12,642 nucleotides of DNA from assembly GCA_035693105.1 (NCBI GenBank), contig DASSHC010000458.1, forward strand, positions 1 through 12,642. The letters are read 5' to 3'. The stretch comes from DASSHC01 sp035693105. GTDB lineage: Bacteria; Chloroflexota; Chloroflexia; Thermomicrobiales; Thermomicrobiaceae. Within the stretch, counting starts at the first letter, position 1. Every line of letters starts with the position of its first letter. The position numbers were made by a program, and so were the translations under genes. A model generated the notes under the pieces. That model saw nothing but the letters and a program-made list of their open reading frames with translations. It had not been told where the DNA came from and searched no databases. Of the stretch, positions 1 to 7,061 are shown one piece after another.

Positions 1-71
1 TAACACTGTGCCGGGGTATGGTGGACTGCGGAGCTGCCGGATTGAGTCGGGAGAACAACGAAGGAGCGCGC

Positions 72-1256
72 ATGCAGACCGCGGACACGGTCATCATCGG
101 GGCCGGCGTCAACGGCGCTAGCCTGGCCATGCACCTGGCCAGAGCCGGCGCGGGCAAGATCGTCGTCGTCGAGCGCCGCCATCTCGGCGCGGGGGCGAGC
201 GGCAAGAGTGGCGCGCTGGTGCGGATGCACTACACCAACGAGCCGGAGACGCGCCTGGCGCGGGTGAGCCTCGACTATTTCCAGCACTGGGGCGAGCTGG
301 TCGGCGGCGACTGCGGCTTCCAGCCGGTGGGATTGCTCGTCTTCGCCGCCCGCGAGCAGCGCGACGACCTGGAGGCCAACGTCGCCATGCAGCGCGAGTT
401 GGGCGTCAACACGCACCTGATCTCCGCTGCCGACGCCCGCGAGCTCGACCCGGCGCTCTTCGTCGACGATGTCGACGTGGTGGCCTACGAGCCCGACTCC
501 GGCTACGCCGATCCGAACGCCACCACCTACGGCTTCGCTCGCGCCGCGATGGCGCTGGGCGTCGAGTTCCAGCTCGACACGCCGGCGCTGCGGGTGCTGA
601 CCGAGGCTGGGCGCGTGACCGGGGTGGAGACCACGCGCGGGACGATCCAGGCCGGGAACGTGGTCATCACGGCCGGAGCCTGGGCCAACGGCCTGCTCGC
701 GCCGCTGGGGATCGACCTCGGGCTGGCGCCCCGCCCGGCGCGCGTGGCCGTCTTCCGCGCCGCCTTCGAGCGGCCGACGCGGCAGCTGACCTACATCGAC
801 AAGATCAACGACCTTTGGGCGCGTCCAACCGACGGCGACTGTACGCTGAGCGGCACCGAGGGCGCGCAGGTGGGCCCGGTCGACCCGGAGCACGTGATCG
901 AGTCGCTCAGCCAGGAGCAGATCGAGCTGACCCGCCAGCAGCTCGCCAACCGCTTCCCGAGCATCCGGCACAGCACCATGCGCGGCAACTGGGCCGGCGT
1001 GCTGATGATGAGCCCGGATTCACGGCCGGTCATCGGCCGGCTGGAGGAGTATGAGGGTCTGTATTGTATGGCCGGCGACAGCGGCACCTCGTTCAAGACG
1101 GCGCCGGCCATCGGCAAGTGCCTGAGCGAGCTGATTACCACCGGGCGAGCCACCACGGTCGACCTGACACCCTTCCGCGCCTCACGCTTCGCCGAGGGGC
1201 AGCCCTGGATCGACGAGCACGACTACGGCCGGGAGCGGCCGACCATCTCGCGGTAG
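72..1256 (+). CDS. FAD-dependent oxidoreductase, DAO family (sarcosine oxidase beta-like)
   Basis: A 394-residue flavoprotein of the D-amino-acid oxidase (DAO) family. The N-terminus carries the FAD-binding Rossmann fingerprint: GAGVNG at residues 10-15, with Glu34 ending the second strand (VVVER) to bind the adenosine ribose. The following GASGKSGALVRMHYTN stretch is typical of sarcosine oxidase beta subunits and related amine oxidases. The C-terminal GDSGTSFKTAPAIG segment is the second FAD contact region of this family. The expected reaction is oxidation of an N-methyl amine or amino acid to imine with reduction of FAD; the substrate cannot be read from the sequence. An in-frame ATG at 18 exists, but ATG 72 is preferred because AAGGAG lies at 61-66 and the Rossmann strand begins five residues later. 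It converges with the aminopeptidase gene. No partner sarcosine oxidase subunits are visible, so a stand-alone dehydrogenase or oxidase is likely. Confidence 0.9.
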   Translation: MQTADTVIIGAGVNGASLAMHLARAGAGKIVVVERRHLGAGASGKSGALVRMHYTNEPETRLARVSLDYFQHWGELVGGDCGFQPVGLLVFAAREQRDDLEANVAMQRELGVNTHLISAADARELDPALFVDDVDVVAYEPDSGYADPNATTYGFARAAMALGVEFQLDTPALRVLTEAGRVTGVETTRGTIQAGNVVITAGAWANGLLAPLGIDLGLAPRPARVAVFRAAFERPTRQLTYIDKINDLWARPTDGDCTLSGTEGAQVGPVDPEHVIESLSQEQIELTRQQLANRFPSIRHSTMRGNWAGVLMMSPDSRPVIGRLEEYEGLYCMAGDSGTSFKTAPAIGKCLSELITTGRATTVDLTPFRASRFAEGQPWIDEHDYGRERPTISR

Positions 1257-1302
1257 TGCTGGGAGGCGGGGTGTCCATCGGGAAGGTTGGGTGCCGCGTC
1301 AA

Positions 1303-1423
1303 GACGGATCCCTCGACTGCGCTCGGGATGACAGGGAGAGAGATGAGGCCTACCGGACGAAGCATGTCTTCGCCGTCAGCCCGCAATTTACCCTGTCATC
1401 CTGAGCCTGTCGAAGGATCCGTC
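1303..1423. repeat. imperfect inverted repeat, dispersed-repeat type
   Basis: Two arms, 1303-1336 and 1391-1423, are reverse complements of each other over about 33 bases, with roughly 29 matches and one gap. The left arm starts GACGGATCC and ends GGATGACAGGG; the right arm starts CCCTGTCATCC and ends GGATCCGTC. The 54-base centre has no gene. The arms resemble the short GC-rich repeats often scattered between genes in Chloroflexota and other uncultured bacteria; that resemblance is from memory. The element sits between two convergent genes, where it could fold in transcripts from either side. Confidence 0.7.
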
Positions 1424-1457
1424 CTCGAAGGCACCTATCTCTTATCGAAGGGCAGTG

Positions 1458-1485
1458 CCCCTCTCCCAGCTCACTGGGAGAGGGG
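1458..1485. repeat. perfect 12-bp hairpin in convergent junction (possible bidirectional terminator)
   Basis: CCCCTCTCCCAG (1458-1469) and CTGGGAGAGGGG (1474-1485) pair perfectly around the four-base loop CTCA. No T-tract follows on either strand, so it is not a classical intrinsic terminator, but it lies between converging genes (ends at 1256 and 1525). The bases after it (to about 1498) closely match 8923-8945, so it belongs to a dispersed repeat family. The rest of 1257-1524 shows no gene. Confidence 0.7.
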
Positions 1486-1524
1486 TCAGGGGTGAGGGCG
1501 CCCCGTTGGGATGAGGGCCGCCCG

Positions 1525-2892
1525 TCAGCGCGCCAGAGCGCCCATCGGGTCCCAGGCGGGGAGCACGATCGGCTCCTGGTCCAGCGCCTCTTGCAGCGCC
1601 GCCGGCAGAAGGCTCTTGCGCGCCGCGATCTCGAACATGTGCTCGTCGAACCACGAGGCGTTCATAGTGTAGAAGCCCTTGTCGGCCATGTCGGGGCCCC
1701 AGCTATTCTCGACGCGCCAGCGCTTGGGCTGCCCATCGACCACGTCGACGCCGGTGAAGACCATGGCGTGGTTCATGGCGGTCTCGTGGTAGAGGAGCCG
1801 CTCGGCCTTGCTCAGCTCGAAGTCCGTGTCATAGACCGACTCGAAGTCGTAGAGATCCTTGTCCCAGATGCCGAGGTCGCGCCGCATCATCTTGCCGCAG
1901 TCGCAGCCGAACCAGACGGGCTCGCCGCCCATGATGGTCTGCTGCGCGATCTCCTTCATCAGATCGATCTCGATGTTGAGGTACTTGACGATCTCACCGC
2001 CGACCACGTTGCCCAGGAACTCGACGGTGTAGGTGCGGCCGTAGGGGCTGGTCGGGCGCGGGTCGTTGACCAGGCAGACGTAGTCGTCCACCGGCATGGT
2101 GACGTACTCCTGGGCGAACTCCTGCGGCGTCATCTCCGGCGCGCGGTGGAACTGGCCGTCGCGGTCGGTCCACTCCCAACTGAAGCGCGTCGGCGGCGTG
2201 CCGTGGTGGATCGCCAGGATGCGATAGATGGTCGCCAGCGTCTCGTCCTTGGCCGCACGCATGGCCTCGCTGCCGGCGCCCTGCTCGTGCAGCGCGCGGA
2301 TGGCGTGGGCGCCGTCGCGCAGCTTGCCGTTGACGATCGAGTTGAGCCGGCGGCTGCTCGAGGAACTCTCGGTCTCCGGCATGACGACCTTCGGCACCAC
2401 GCCGTGCTTCTTGATCAGGTTGGCGAACATGTTCCACTGGCCGCCGTCGGAGATCGGGCGGGCCAGCAGGAAGGCGACGGTGCGGTCATCGAGGTCGCGA
2501 TCGGCGGTCTCGATGATCCCTTCCAGGAAGTAGTTGGCGCGCTCGAACTTGTCCCAGAAGAAGAGGTAGTTCTGGCTGAACTCGAACTCCTTGAGCCCCA
2601 TCTTCTGCTTGGCGCCGAAGCGCAGCGTGTTCAGCCCGGCGAACATCCAGCAGCGGCCGGTCTGCTTCTGGGCGGTGACGCTCCAGTCGTCGATGCGGTG
2701 GGAGAAGGAGTGATCGGTGCGCGTGATGATGTCCCAGTTGAGCGCCACGTCGTCGACTGAGACGCGGGTGACGGCGTTGCGCGCCAGCCGGTTCTTGGGG
2801 TTCTCGCCGAACGCCAGGCGGCAGCGCTCGATCAGATCGGGCCGGATCGCCCCTTCGCCGGTGACGATCCCTGGAGACTGCGTCAAGGCCAT
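1525..2892 (-). CDS. pepC: C1-family aminopeptidase (PepC / bleomycin hydrolase type)
   Basis: A 455-residue cytoplasmic cysteine aminopeptidase, the usual length for the PepC/bleomycin hydrolase family, whose members form hexamers and trim N-terminal residues from peptides. The catalytic set is complete: oxyanion Gln75 and nucleophile Cys81 in QKQTGRCWMFAGLN, His375 in NHAMVFTGVD, and Asn396 in VENSWGP. No signal peptide is seen. ATG 2892 is supported by AAAGGAG upstream (core CTCCT on the plus strand at 2899-2903, spacer 6 nt). It is the last gene of a minus-strand run: 86 nt separate it from the S9 peptidase, with no clear terminator between. Together with the upstream peptide-binding lipoprotein this suggests final breakdown of imported peptides. 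The family call is firm; the symbol is by family. Confidence 0.93.
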   Translation of the reverse strand: MALTQSPGIVTGEGAIRPDLIERCRLAFGENPKNRLARNAVTRVSVDDVALNWDIITRTDHSFSHRIDDWSVTAQKQTGRCWMFAGLNTLRFGAKQKMGLKEFEFSQNYLFFWDKFERANYFLEGIIETADRDLDDRTVAFLLARPISDGGQWNMFANLIKKHGVVPKVVMPETESSSSSRRLNSIVNGKLRDGAHAIRALHEQGAGSEAMRAAKDETLATIYRILAIHHGTPPTRFSWEWTDRDGQFHRAPEMTPQEFAQEYVTMPVDDYVCLVNDPRPTSPYGRTYTVEFLGNVVGGEIVKYLNIEIDLMKEIAQQTIMGGEPVWFGCDCGKMMRRDLGIWDKDLYDFESVYDTDFELSKAERLLYHETAMNHAMVFTGVDVVDGQPKRWRVENSWGPDMADKGFYTMNASWFDEHMFEIAARKSLLPAALQEALDQEPIVLPAWDPMGALAR

Positions 2893-2978
2893 AGCCTGCT
2901 CCTTTCGGTGCGATTACCTGTCGCCGTGAGCCTACACCATTCCGCGCAGAAGCGGTACTGTCTTGCGGCGCATTTCGG

Positions 2979-4937
2979 TCACGCTGGTGCGTCCGCCGGA
3001 ATATGCGCGCGGAACCACGCCAGCAGGCGACGGTGGGCGTCGACGCGGGTGCTGGGGCGGCCGGCGCGCGAGAAGCCGTGCGCCTCACCGGGGTAGCGTA
3101 CCAGCTCGACCTCCTTGCGCTGCTGGCGCAGGGCGGCGAAGAGCATGTCCGCCTCGGCCACGGCGCAGGTGTGGTCGCTGGCCCCGTGCAGGATCAACAG
3201 CGGCGTGGTGATGCGCTCGACATCGGTCAGCGGCGAGTGCGCGCGGTAGTAGTCGTGCCGGGTGAACGCGTAGCCGCCGTTGTCGGTGGCGATCGACTCC
3301 CAGTGGTCGATCAAGTAGCTGAGCGTCTCCAGGCTGGCGATGGTCGCCATGGTCACGGCTGCCTTGAAGCGGGCGGTGTGGGTGACGACCACGTTGGTCA
3401 TGAAGCCGCCGTAGGAGCCGCCGTAGACGCCCAATCGCTCGGGGTCGGCGACGCCGCGCGCGATCAAGTCGTCGATGGCCGCCATGGCGTCGGCGAACTC
3501 GCGCGTGCCCCAGTCGGCCAGAATCACGTCGGCGAAGGCCTGCCCGTAGCCTCCGCTGCCGCGGAAGTTGACCCCGACCACGGCGTAGCCGTGGCTGGCC
3601 AGCAGCTGCGTCTGGGTGGCGAAGGCCGGGCCGACCGCGCCGTGCGGGCCGCCGTGCAGCTGCAGCAGCGTCGGGAAGGGACCGTCGGACTCGCTTGCCC
3701 CCGGCGGCAGCCAGAGCCAGCTCTCGACCGTCAGCCCGTCGGGCGCGGTCATGCTGAACGTGCGCGGCTCGCCCAGCGCCAGCTCGCTCAACAGCGGGCG
3801 GGTGTGCTCGGTGAGCCGGCGCGCGTCCTCGCCATCGGGACCGCAGACCCAGACCTCGGGCGGGGTGCGCCAGTCGCTCCAGGTATAGGCCAGCCGGCCA
3901 TCGTTTGCGATCGTCGGGTGCGTAGCCGAGCCCTCGCCACCCACGATGGCGCGCACCGGGCCGCCGTCGGCGCCGACGCGCATGATCTGAGCGAAGCCGG
4001 CCTCGCGCGCTAGCCAGAAGAGCGTCCGGCCGTCGGGCGACCAGCGCGGCGGCGGGGTGTCGCCAGGCAGCATGCTGGTGACCGCGCCCCGGTCGAGCGC
4101 CGCGCTCACTTCGACCGGCTCGCCGCCGTCGGCCGCGATGGTCCAGAGGTGGTAGTCGACGGTGGTGCCGGTCCAGGGCGCGCGGTTATCGAGGTAGGCG
4201 ATGCGGCCGCCATCCGGCGACCAGGCGGGCGCGATGGCGACTCCCTGGCTGCCGGTCAATTGCCGCAGATCGGAGCCGTCGCGGCGGCAGCTGTAGATGT
4301 CCCAGACCCACTCCAGGTCCCAGTCGGGCCGGCGGGTGCTGACGAGCGCCAGGCGCTCGGAGTCGGGCGACCAGGCCGGTTGGAAATGGTGCCAGTCGGG
4401 GTCGCTGATCGGGGCGGCCTCGCCGGTCTGCACGTCGAGCACCCAGACGCGCCAATTGCCGTCGCCGACGTAGCCGCCGCCGTTGTGCAGGTAGCGTAAC
4501 CGCCGCGTCACCTGCGGCAGCTTATCGCGATCGCCCGCCGGGACGTCGCGGCTGGTGAAGGCCAGGAAGCGGCCATCCGGCGACCAGGAGAGGCTGCCGA
4601 TGCCGCCGCGCAGTTCCTCGCCGATCGCCCGCGCATCCCCGCCGTCCAGCGGGCGCAGCAGGATGTGCTGTCCCTGATCCGCGCGGCGGACATAGGCCAG
4701 CGTTTGCGCATCGGGCGACCAGCGCGGGCTGCCGTCGCGCTCGCCGTCGCTGATTTGTCGCGGCTCGCCGCCGGCGGTGGCGACGAGCCAGACCTGCGAG
4801 CGCGCCTCGTCGGCGGCAGCGTCCAGCGTGGCGACGACGTAGGCCACCTGAGCGCCGCCAGGCGCGATACGCGCGTCGCTCACGCTGGGCAGGCGCAGGA
4901 GATCGTCGGGGGTGAAGGGCCGTCCGTCCGTCGTCAC
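2979..4937 (-). CDS. S9 family prolyl-oligopeptidase-type serine peptidase (acylaminoacyl-/dipeptidyl-peptidase like)
   Basis: A 652-residue two-domain serine peptidase. Residues about 20-385 form a beta-propeller with five WSPD blade motifs (Trp73, 118, 189, 239, 299), as in TolB/DPP-like propellers. Residues about 395-648 are the alpha/beta-hydrolase domain, with LQLHGGPHG (oxyanion region), nucleophile Ser508 in YGGSYGGF, Asp588 in LHGASD and His620 in GEAHGF. Such enzymes remove dipeptides or acylated residues from short peptides. No signal peptide is visible, so it is probably cytoplasmic. The start is GTG at 4937; AGGAG (plus strand 4945-4949) lies 7 nt upstream, inside the 18-nt gap after the binding-protein gene. 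That tight spacing indicates cotranscription with the peptide-binding lipoprotein. The exact specificity cannot be read. Confidence 0.93.
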   Translation of the reverse strand: MTTDGRPFTPDDLLRLPSVSDARIAPGGAQVAYVVATLDAAADEARSQVWLVATAGGEPRQISDGERDGSPRWSPDAQTLAYVRRADQGQHILLRPLDGGDARAIGEELRGGIGSLSWSPDGRFLAFTSRDVPAGDRDKLPQVTRRLRYLHNGGGYVGDGNWRVWVLDVQTGEAAPISDPDWHHFQPAWSPDSERLALVSTRRPDWDLEWVWDIYSCRRDGSDLRQLTGSQGVAIAPAWSPDGGRIAYLDNRAPWTGTTVDYHLWTIAADGGEPVEVSAALDRGAVTSMLPGDTPPPRWSPDGRTLFWLAREAGFAQIMRVGADGGPVRAIVGGEGSATHPTIANDGRLAYTWSDWRTPPEVWVCGPDGEDARRLTEHTRPLLSELALGEPRTFSMTAPDGLTVESWLWLPPGASESDGPFPTLLQLHGGPHGAVGPAFATQTQLLASHGYAVVGVNFRGSGGYGQAFADVILADWGTREFADAMAAIDDLIARGVADPERLGVYGGSYGGFMTNVVVTHTARFKAAVTMATIASLETLSYLIDHWESIATDNGGYAFTRHDYYRAHSPLTDVERITTPLLILHGASDHTCAVAEADMLFAALRQQRKEVELVRYPGEAHGFSRAGRPSTRVDAHRRLLAWFRAHIPADAPA

Positions 4938-4955
4938 GCTGCCGCTCCTTCCGCG

Positions 4956-6713
4956 CTAGTGCTGCGCGACCTTCGTCGATGTGAACATGTCGAAGCCGGT
5001 CGCGCTGTGGTCGTGGTCGGTGATATACGGCTTGATCAGGTAGGGCACGGTCGAGTTGTACATCGGGATATAGGCCGCGTCGTTGACCAGGATCTTCTCC
5101 GCCTGCTGGTGCAGGTCCTTGCGCTTGGCCTGGTCGCTCAACACGGCGGCCTGATCGACCAGCTTATCGAAATCGGGATTCGACCAATGCGAGTGGAAAA
5201 AATCGGTGTCCGACTTGAAGAGGAAGTTGTGCCAGTCGAAGGGATCGAGGTAGTCGGAGATCCAGGTGCCGAACTTGAGGTCGAAGTGGGCCGTGGCGAG
5301 CGTCTTGTTGTAGGCGGTATAGGCCTTGGACTCCATCGGCTGGAGCTTGAGGGTGATGCCGAGGTTGTCGTGCCACATCTGCTGCAGCACCTGGGCCAGC
5401 AGGTCGTTGGTCGAGGTCTGCGAGTAGACTAGCGTGATCTCGACCCCCGAGCCGTTGGGGTAACCGGCCTTGGCGACGGCATCCTTGGCCTCCTGGAGCC
5501 CGCCGGGGATGCGCGCGTCGTCGTTGTGGCCCATGATGTCGGGCGGCAGGACCGTGTAGGCCGGCTTGTAGATGCCGTTGAAGACGTTCTTGACGATCGT
5601 ATCGCGGTCGATCCCGAGGTAGAGCGCGCGGCGGAAATCTGCCTTGCCGACCGGCGAGTTGGGGTTGGTCGAGTCGCAGACGATCAAGCTGGTGCTGGAG
5701 CGCGGGTAGACGACCAGCTCCTTGCTCAGCTTGGGATCGCCCTGGATGCGCTGCATGTCGGCCGGCCAGGGGCCGATGGCGAAGTCCAGCTCGTCGTTCT
5801 CGTAGGCTGGCAGCGAGGTCTTGGGGATGTCGGTGGTCAGCTTGATGGTGATCTTGGTGATGGTGGGCTTGTCGCCCCAGTAGCCGTCGTTGCGCTCCAG
5901 CGTGATCTGCTGGTCGTGGTTCCACTCGGTGATCTTGAAGGGGCCGTTGCTGATGACGTTGGCCGCCTCGACCCACTTCTCGGCGTTCTTCTCGATCGTC
6001 TGCTTCGGCAATGGGAAGGCGGTCCAGGTGCTGCAGATGCGCAGGAAGTAGCCGGCCGGGCCCTCCAGCGTCACCTGGAAGGTCTTATCGTCCACCGCCT
6101 TGACACCGACATCGTCGATCGAGGCCTTGCCGGTATTGAAGGCCTCGCCATTCTTGACCGGGAAGAGCGCCTGGGCGTAATCGGAGGCCGTCTTGGGATC
6201 GAGGTTGCGCTTCCAGGTCCACTCGTAGTCGTGGGCGGTGATCGGAGTGCCGTCGGTCCACTTGACGCCGTCGCGCAGGTGGAAGGTGTAGACGGTGCCG
6301 TCGTCCGAGATGTCCCAGTTGGTCGCGCCGAGCGGAATGGTGTTGCCCTTGTCGTCGAAGTCGAGCAGCCCCTCCCAGACGTTCTCGATGATCTGCAGGT
6401 CGTTGAGCGAGGTCGTCAGGCCGGGATCCATGTGGGTCGGCTCGGTGTCGATGTAGCGGATCACCTGGTCGGCGGCCAGCTTGACGTTGCTCGCGCTGGT
6501 CGCCTGCGCGGCCTGGGTGCCGCTGGTGGTCGCCGCCGCGCCGCCGGCCGCCTGCGTGGCGGTGCCGCTGCTGCTCGATTGGGTCGCCGTGCTGGTGCTG
6601 CTGCCGCATGCCTCGAGCAGCGCCGCCAGGGCCGCCCCGCCGCCGAGCAGCCCGGCGAGCTTCATAAACTGGCGACGCGATACCGCGACCTGGATCTCCC
6701 GGTCGTTGGCCAT
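4956..6713 (-). CDS. ABC transporter substrate-binding lipoprotein, family 5 (peptide/OppA-like)
   Basis: A 585-residue extracellular solute-binding protein of the OppA/DppA type. The N-terminus has a twin-arginine motif (SRRQFMK, residues 12-18), a hydrophobic stretch and a lipobox ending at Cys36 (ALLEAC), so it is likely Tat-exported and lipid-anchored. A Ser/Thr/Ala/Gln-rich linker covers about 37-75. The binding domain follows, with family signatures such as EPTHMDPGLTTS, YTFHLRDGVKWTDGTPITAHD and SNGPFKITEW. A reading frame extends upstream to 6782, but ATG 6713 is chosen because AGGAGG (plus strand 6722-6727) lies 8 nt away and the Tat motif then sits normally. No permease or ATPase genes accompany it, so it must use a transporter encoded elsewhere. 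It heads the run with the S9 and C1 peptidases, implying peptide capture followed by hydrolysis. Confidence 0.94.
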   Translation of the reverse strand: MANDREIQVAVSRRQFMKLAGLLGGGAALAALLEACGSSTSTATQSSSSGTATQAAGGAAATTSGTQAAQATSASNVKLAADQVIRYIDTEPTHMDPGLTTSLNDLQIIENVWEGLLDFDDKGNTIPLGATNWDISDDGTVYTFHLRDGVKWTDGTPITAHDYEWTWKRNLDPKTASDYAQALFPVKNGEAFNTGKASIDDVGVKAVDDKTFQVTLEGPAGYFLRICSTWTAFPLPKQTIEKNAEKWVEAANVISNGPFKITEWNHDQQITLERNDGYWGDKPTITKITIKLTTDIPKTSLPAYENDELDFAIGPWPADMQRIQGDPKLSKELVVYPRSSTSLIVCDSTNPNSPVGKADFRRALYLGIDRDTIVKNVFNGIYKPAYTVLPPDIMGHNDDARIPGGLQEAKDAVAKAGYPNGSGVEITLVYSQTSTNDLLAQVLQQMWHDNLGITLKLQPMESKAYTAYNKTLATAHFDLKFGTWISDYLDPFDWHNFLFKSDTDFFHSHWSNPDFDKLVDQAAVLSDQAKRKDLHQQAEKILVNDAAYIPMYNSTVPYLIKPYITDHDHSATGFDMFTSTKVAQH

Positions 6714-6796
6714 GTCCTTCTCCTCCTCGAAGGATACCGGTGCCGGCGCCACCACCCCCGCGATGTCGCCACCCCACCACACCGGTCACACGTCAA

Positions 6797-6873
6797 GAGA
6801 GCGCCACGCGCGGAACCGCGGCCGGTGCCCCAGTCTCCTTCCCGGCTGGCCGGGAGGCGCGTGACTTCCTCTC
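6797..6873 (-). promoter_or_regulatory. structured 5' leader of the peptide operon (candidate RNA element)
   Basis: Between the predicted promoter and the binding-protein start lies a nested fold. An outer stem GAGAG/CTCTC (6797-6801 with 6869-6873) encloses a 7-bp stem CACGCGC/GCGCGTG (6805-6811 with 6857-6863). An internal CCCGG-CTGG-CCGGG hairpin (6841-6854) is enclosed in turn. The outer stem begins about where transcription should start. I do not recognise a known riboswitch class in it. In GC-rich DNA some pairing occurs by chance, so function is uncertain. Confidence 0.4.
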
Positions 6874-6881
6874 GTGTCGGG

Positions 6882-6909
6882 ATAATAGCAGGGGAGCAGT
6901 GCGCGTCAA
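6882..6909 (-). promoter_or_regulatory. sigma-70-type promoter for the peptide-binding/S9/PepC operon
   Basis: Read on the minus strand, TTGACG (6909-6904) and TATTAT (6887-6882) are separated by 16 nt; the -10 matches the consensus in five of six bases and the -35 in five of six. The predicted start near 6875 gives a leader of about 160 nt before ATG 6713. The local AT-rich patch stands out from its surroundings. Inferred from sequence only. Confidence 0.6.
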
Positions 6910-7061
6910 GCGAACCGAAAACTCGCGTGTGGCCAATGATGAATGATGTCCGGCACTCGCCGTCCGCGGCGCCGATGCGCTACCATTGCGGCCACTTAGA
7001 TGAAGCTGAGGAACTGCCCGGAGGCGCCGCCGAGCGCGCCCCAGCTGCGAAGGAGTCACGC

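Noticed and set aside
1303..1485. CRISPR array or insertion-sequence ends
   Set aside because: There are only two arms in opposite orientation, without regular spacers, transposase or target duplications.
1492..2760. Plus-strand open frame of 422 codons over the aminopeptidase gene
   Set aside because: It is antisense to a gene with a complete cysteine-peptidase catalytic set, and its translation is rich in Arg/Val/Ala/Gly without domains.
2893..2978. Separate promoter or terminator between the S9 and PepC-like genes
   Set aside because: I saw no convincing -35/-10 pair or stem with a T-tract in these 86 bases.
6797..6873. T-box or SAM-type riboswitch in the peptide-operon leader
   Set aside because: A GGGGCACCGG segment vaguely recalls the T-box bulge, but the TGGNACC core is interrupted and no Stem I or specifier loop is seen; SAM-class conserved segments are also missing.
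5526..7061. Long open plus-strand extension in front of the M28-like gene (frame open for 512 extra codons)
   Set aside because: It lies mostly antisense to the peptide-binding lipoprotein gene, has no recognisable domain, and the strong AAGGAG plus domain start place the true start at 7062. Open antisense frames are expected in high-GC DNA.
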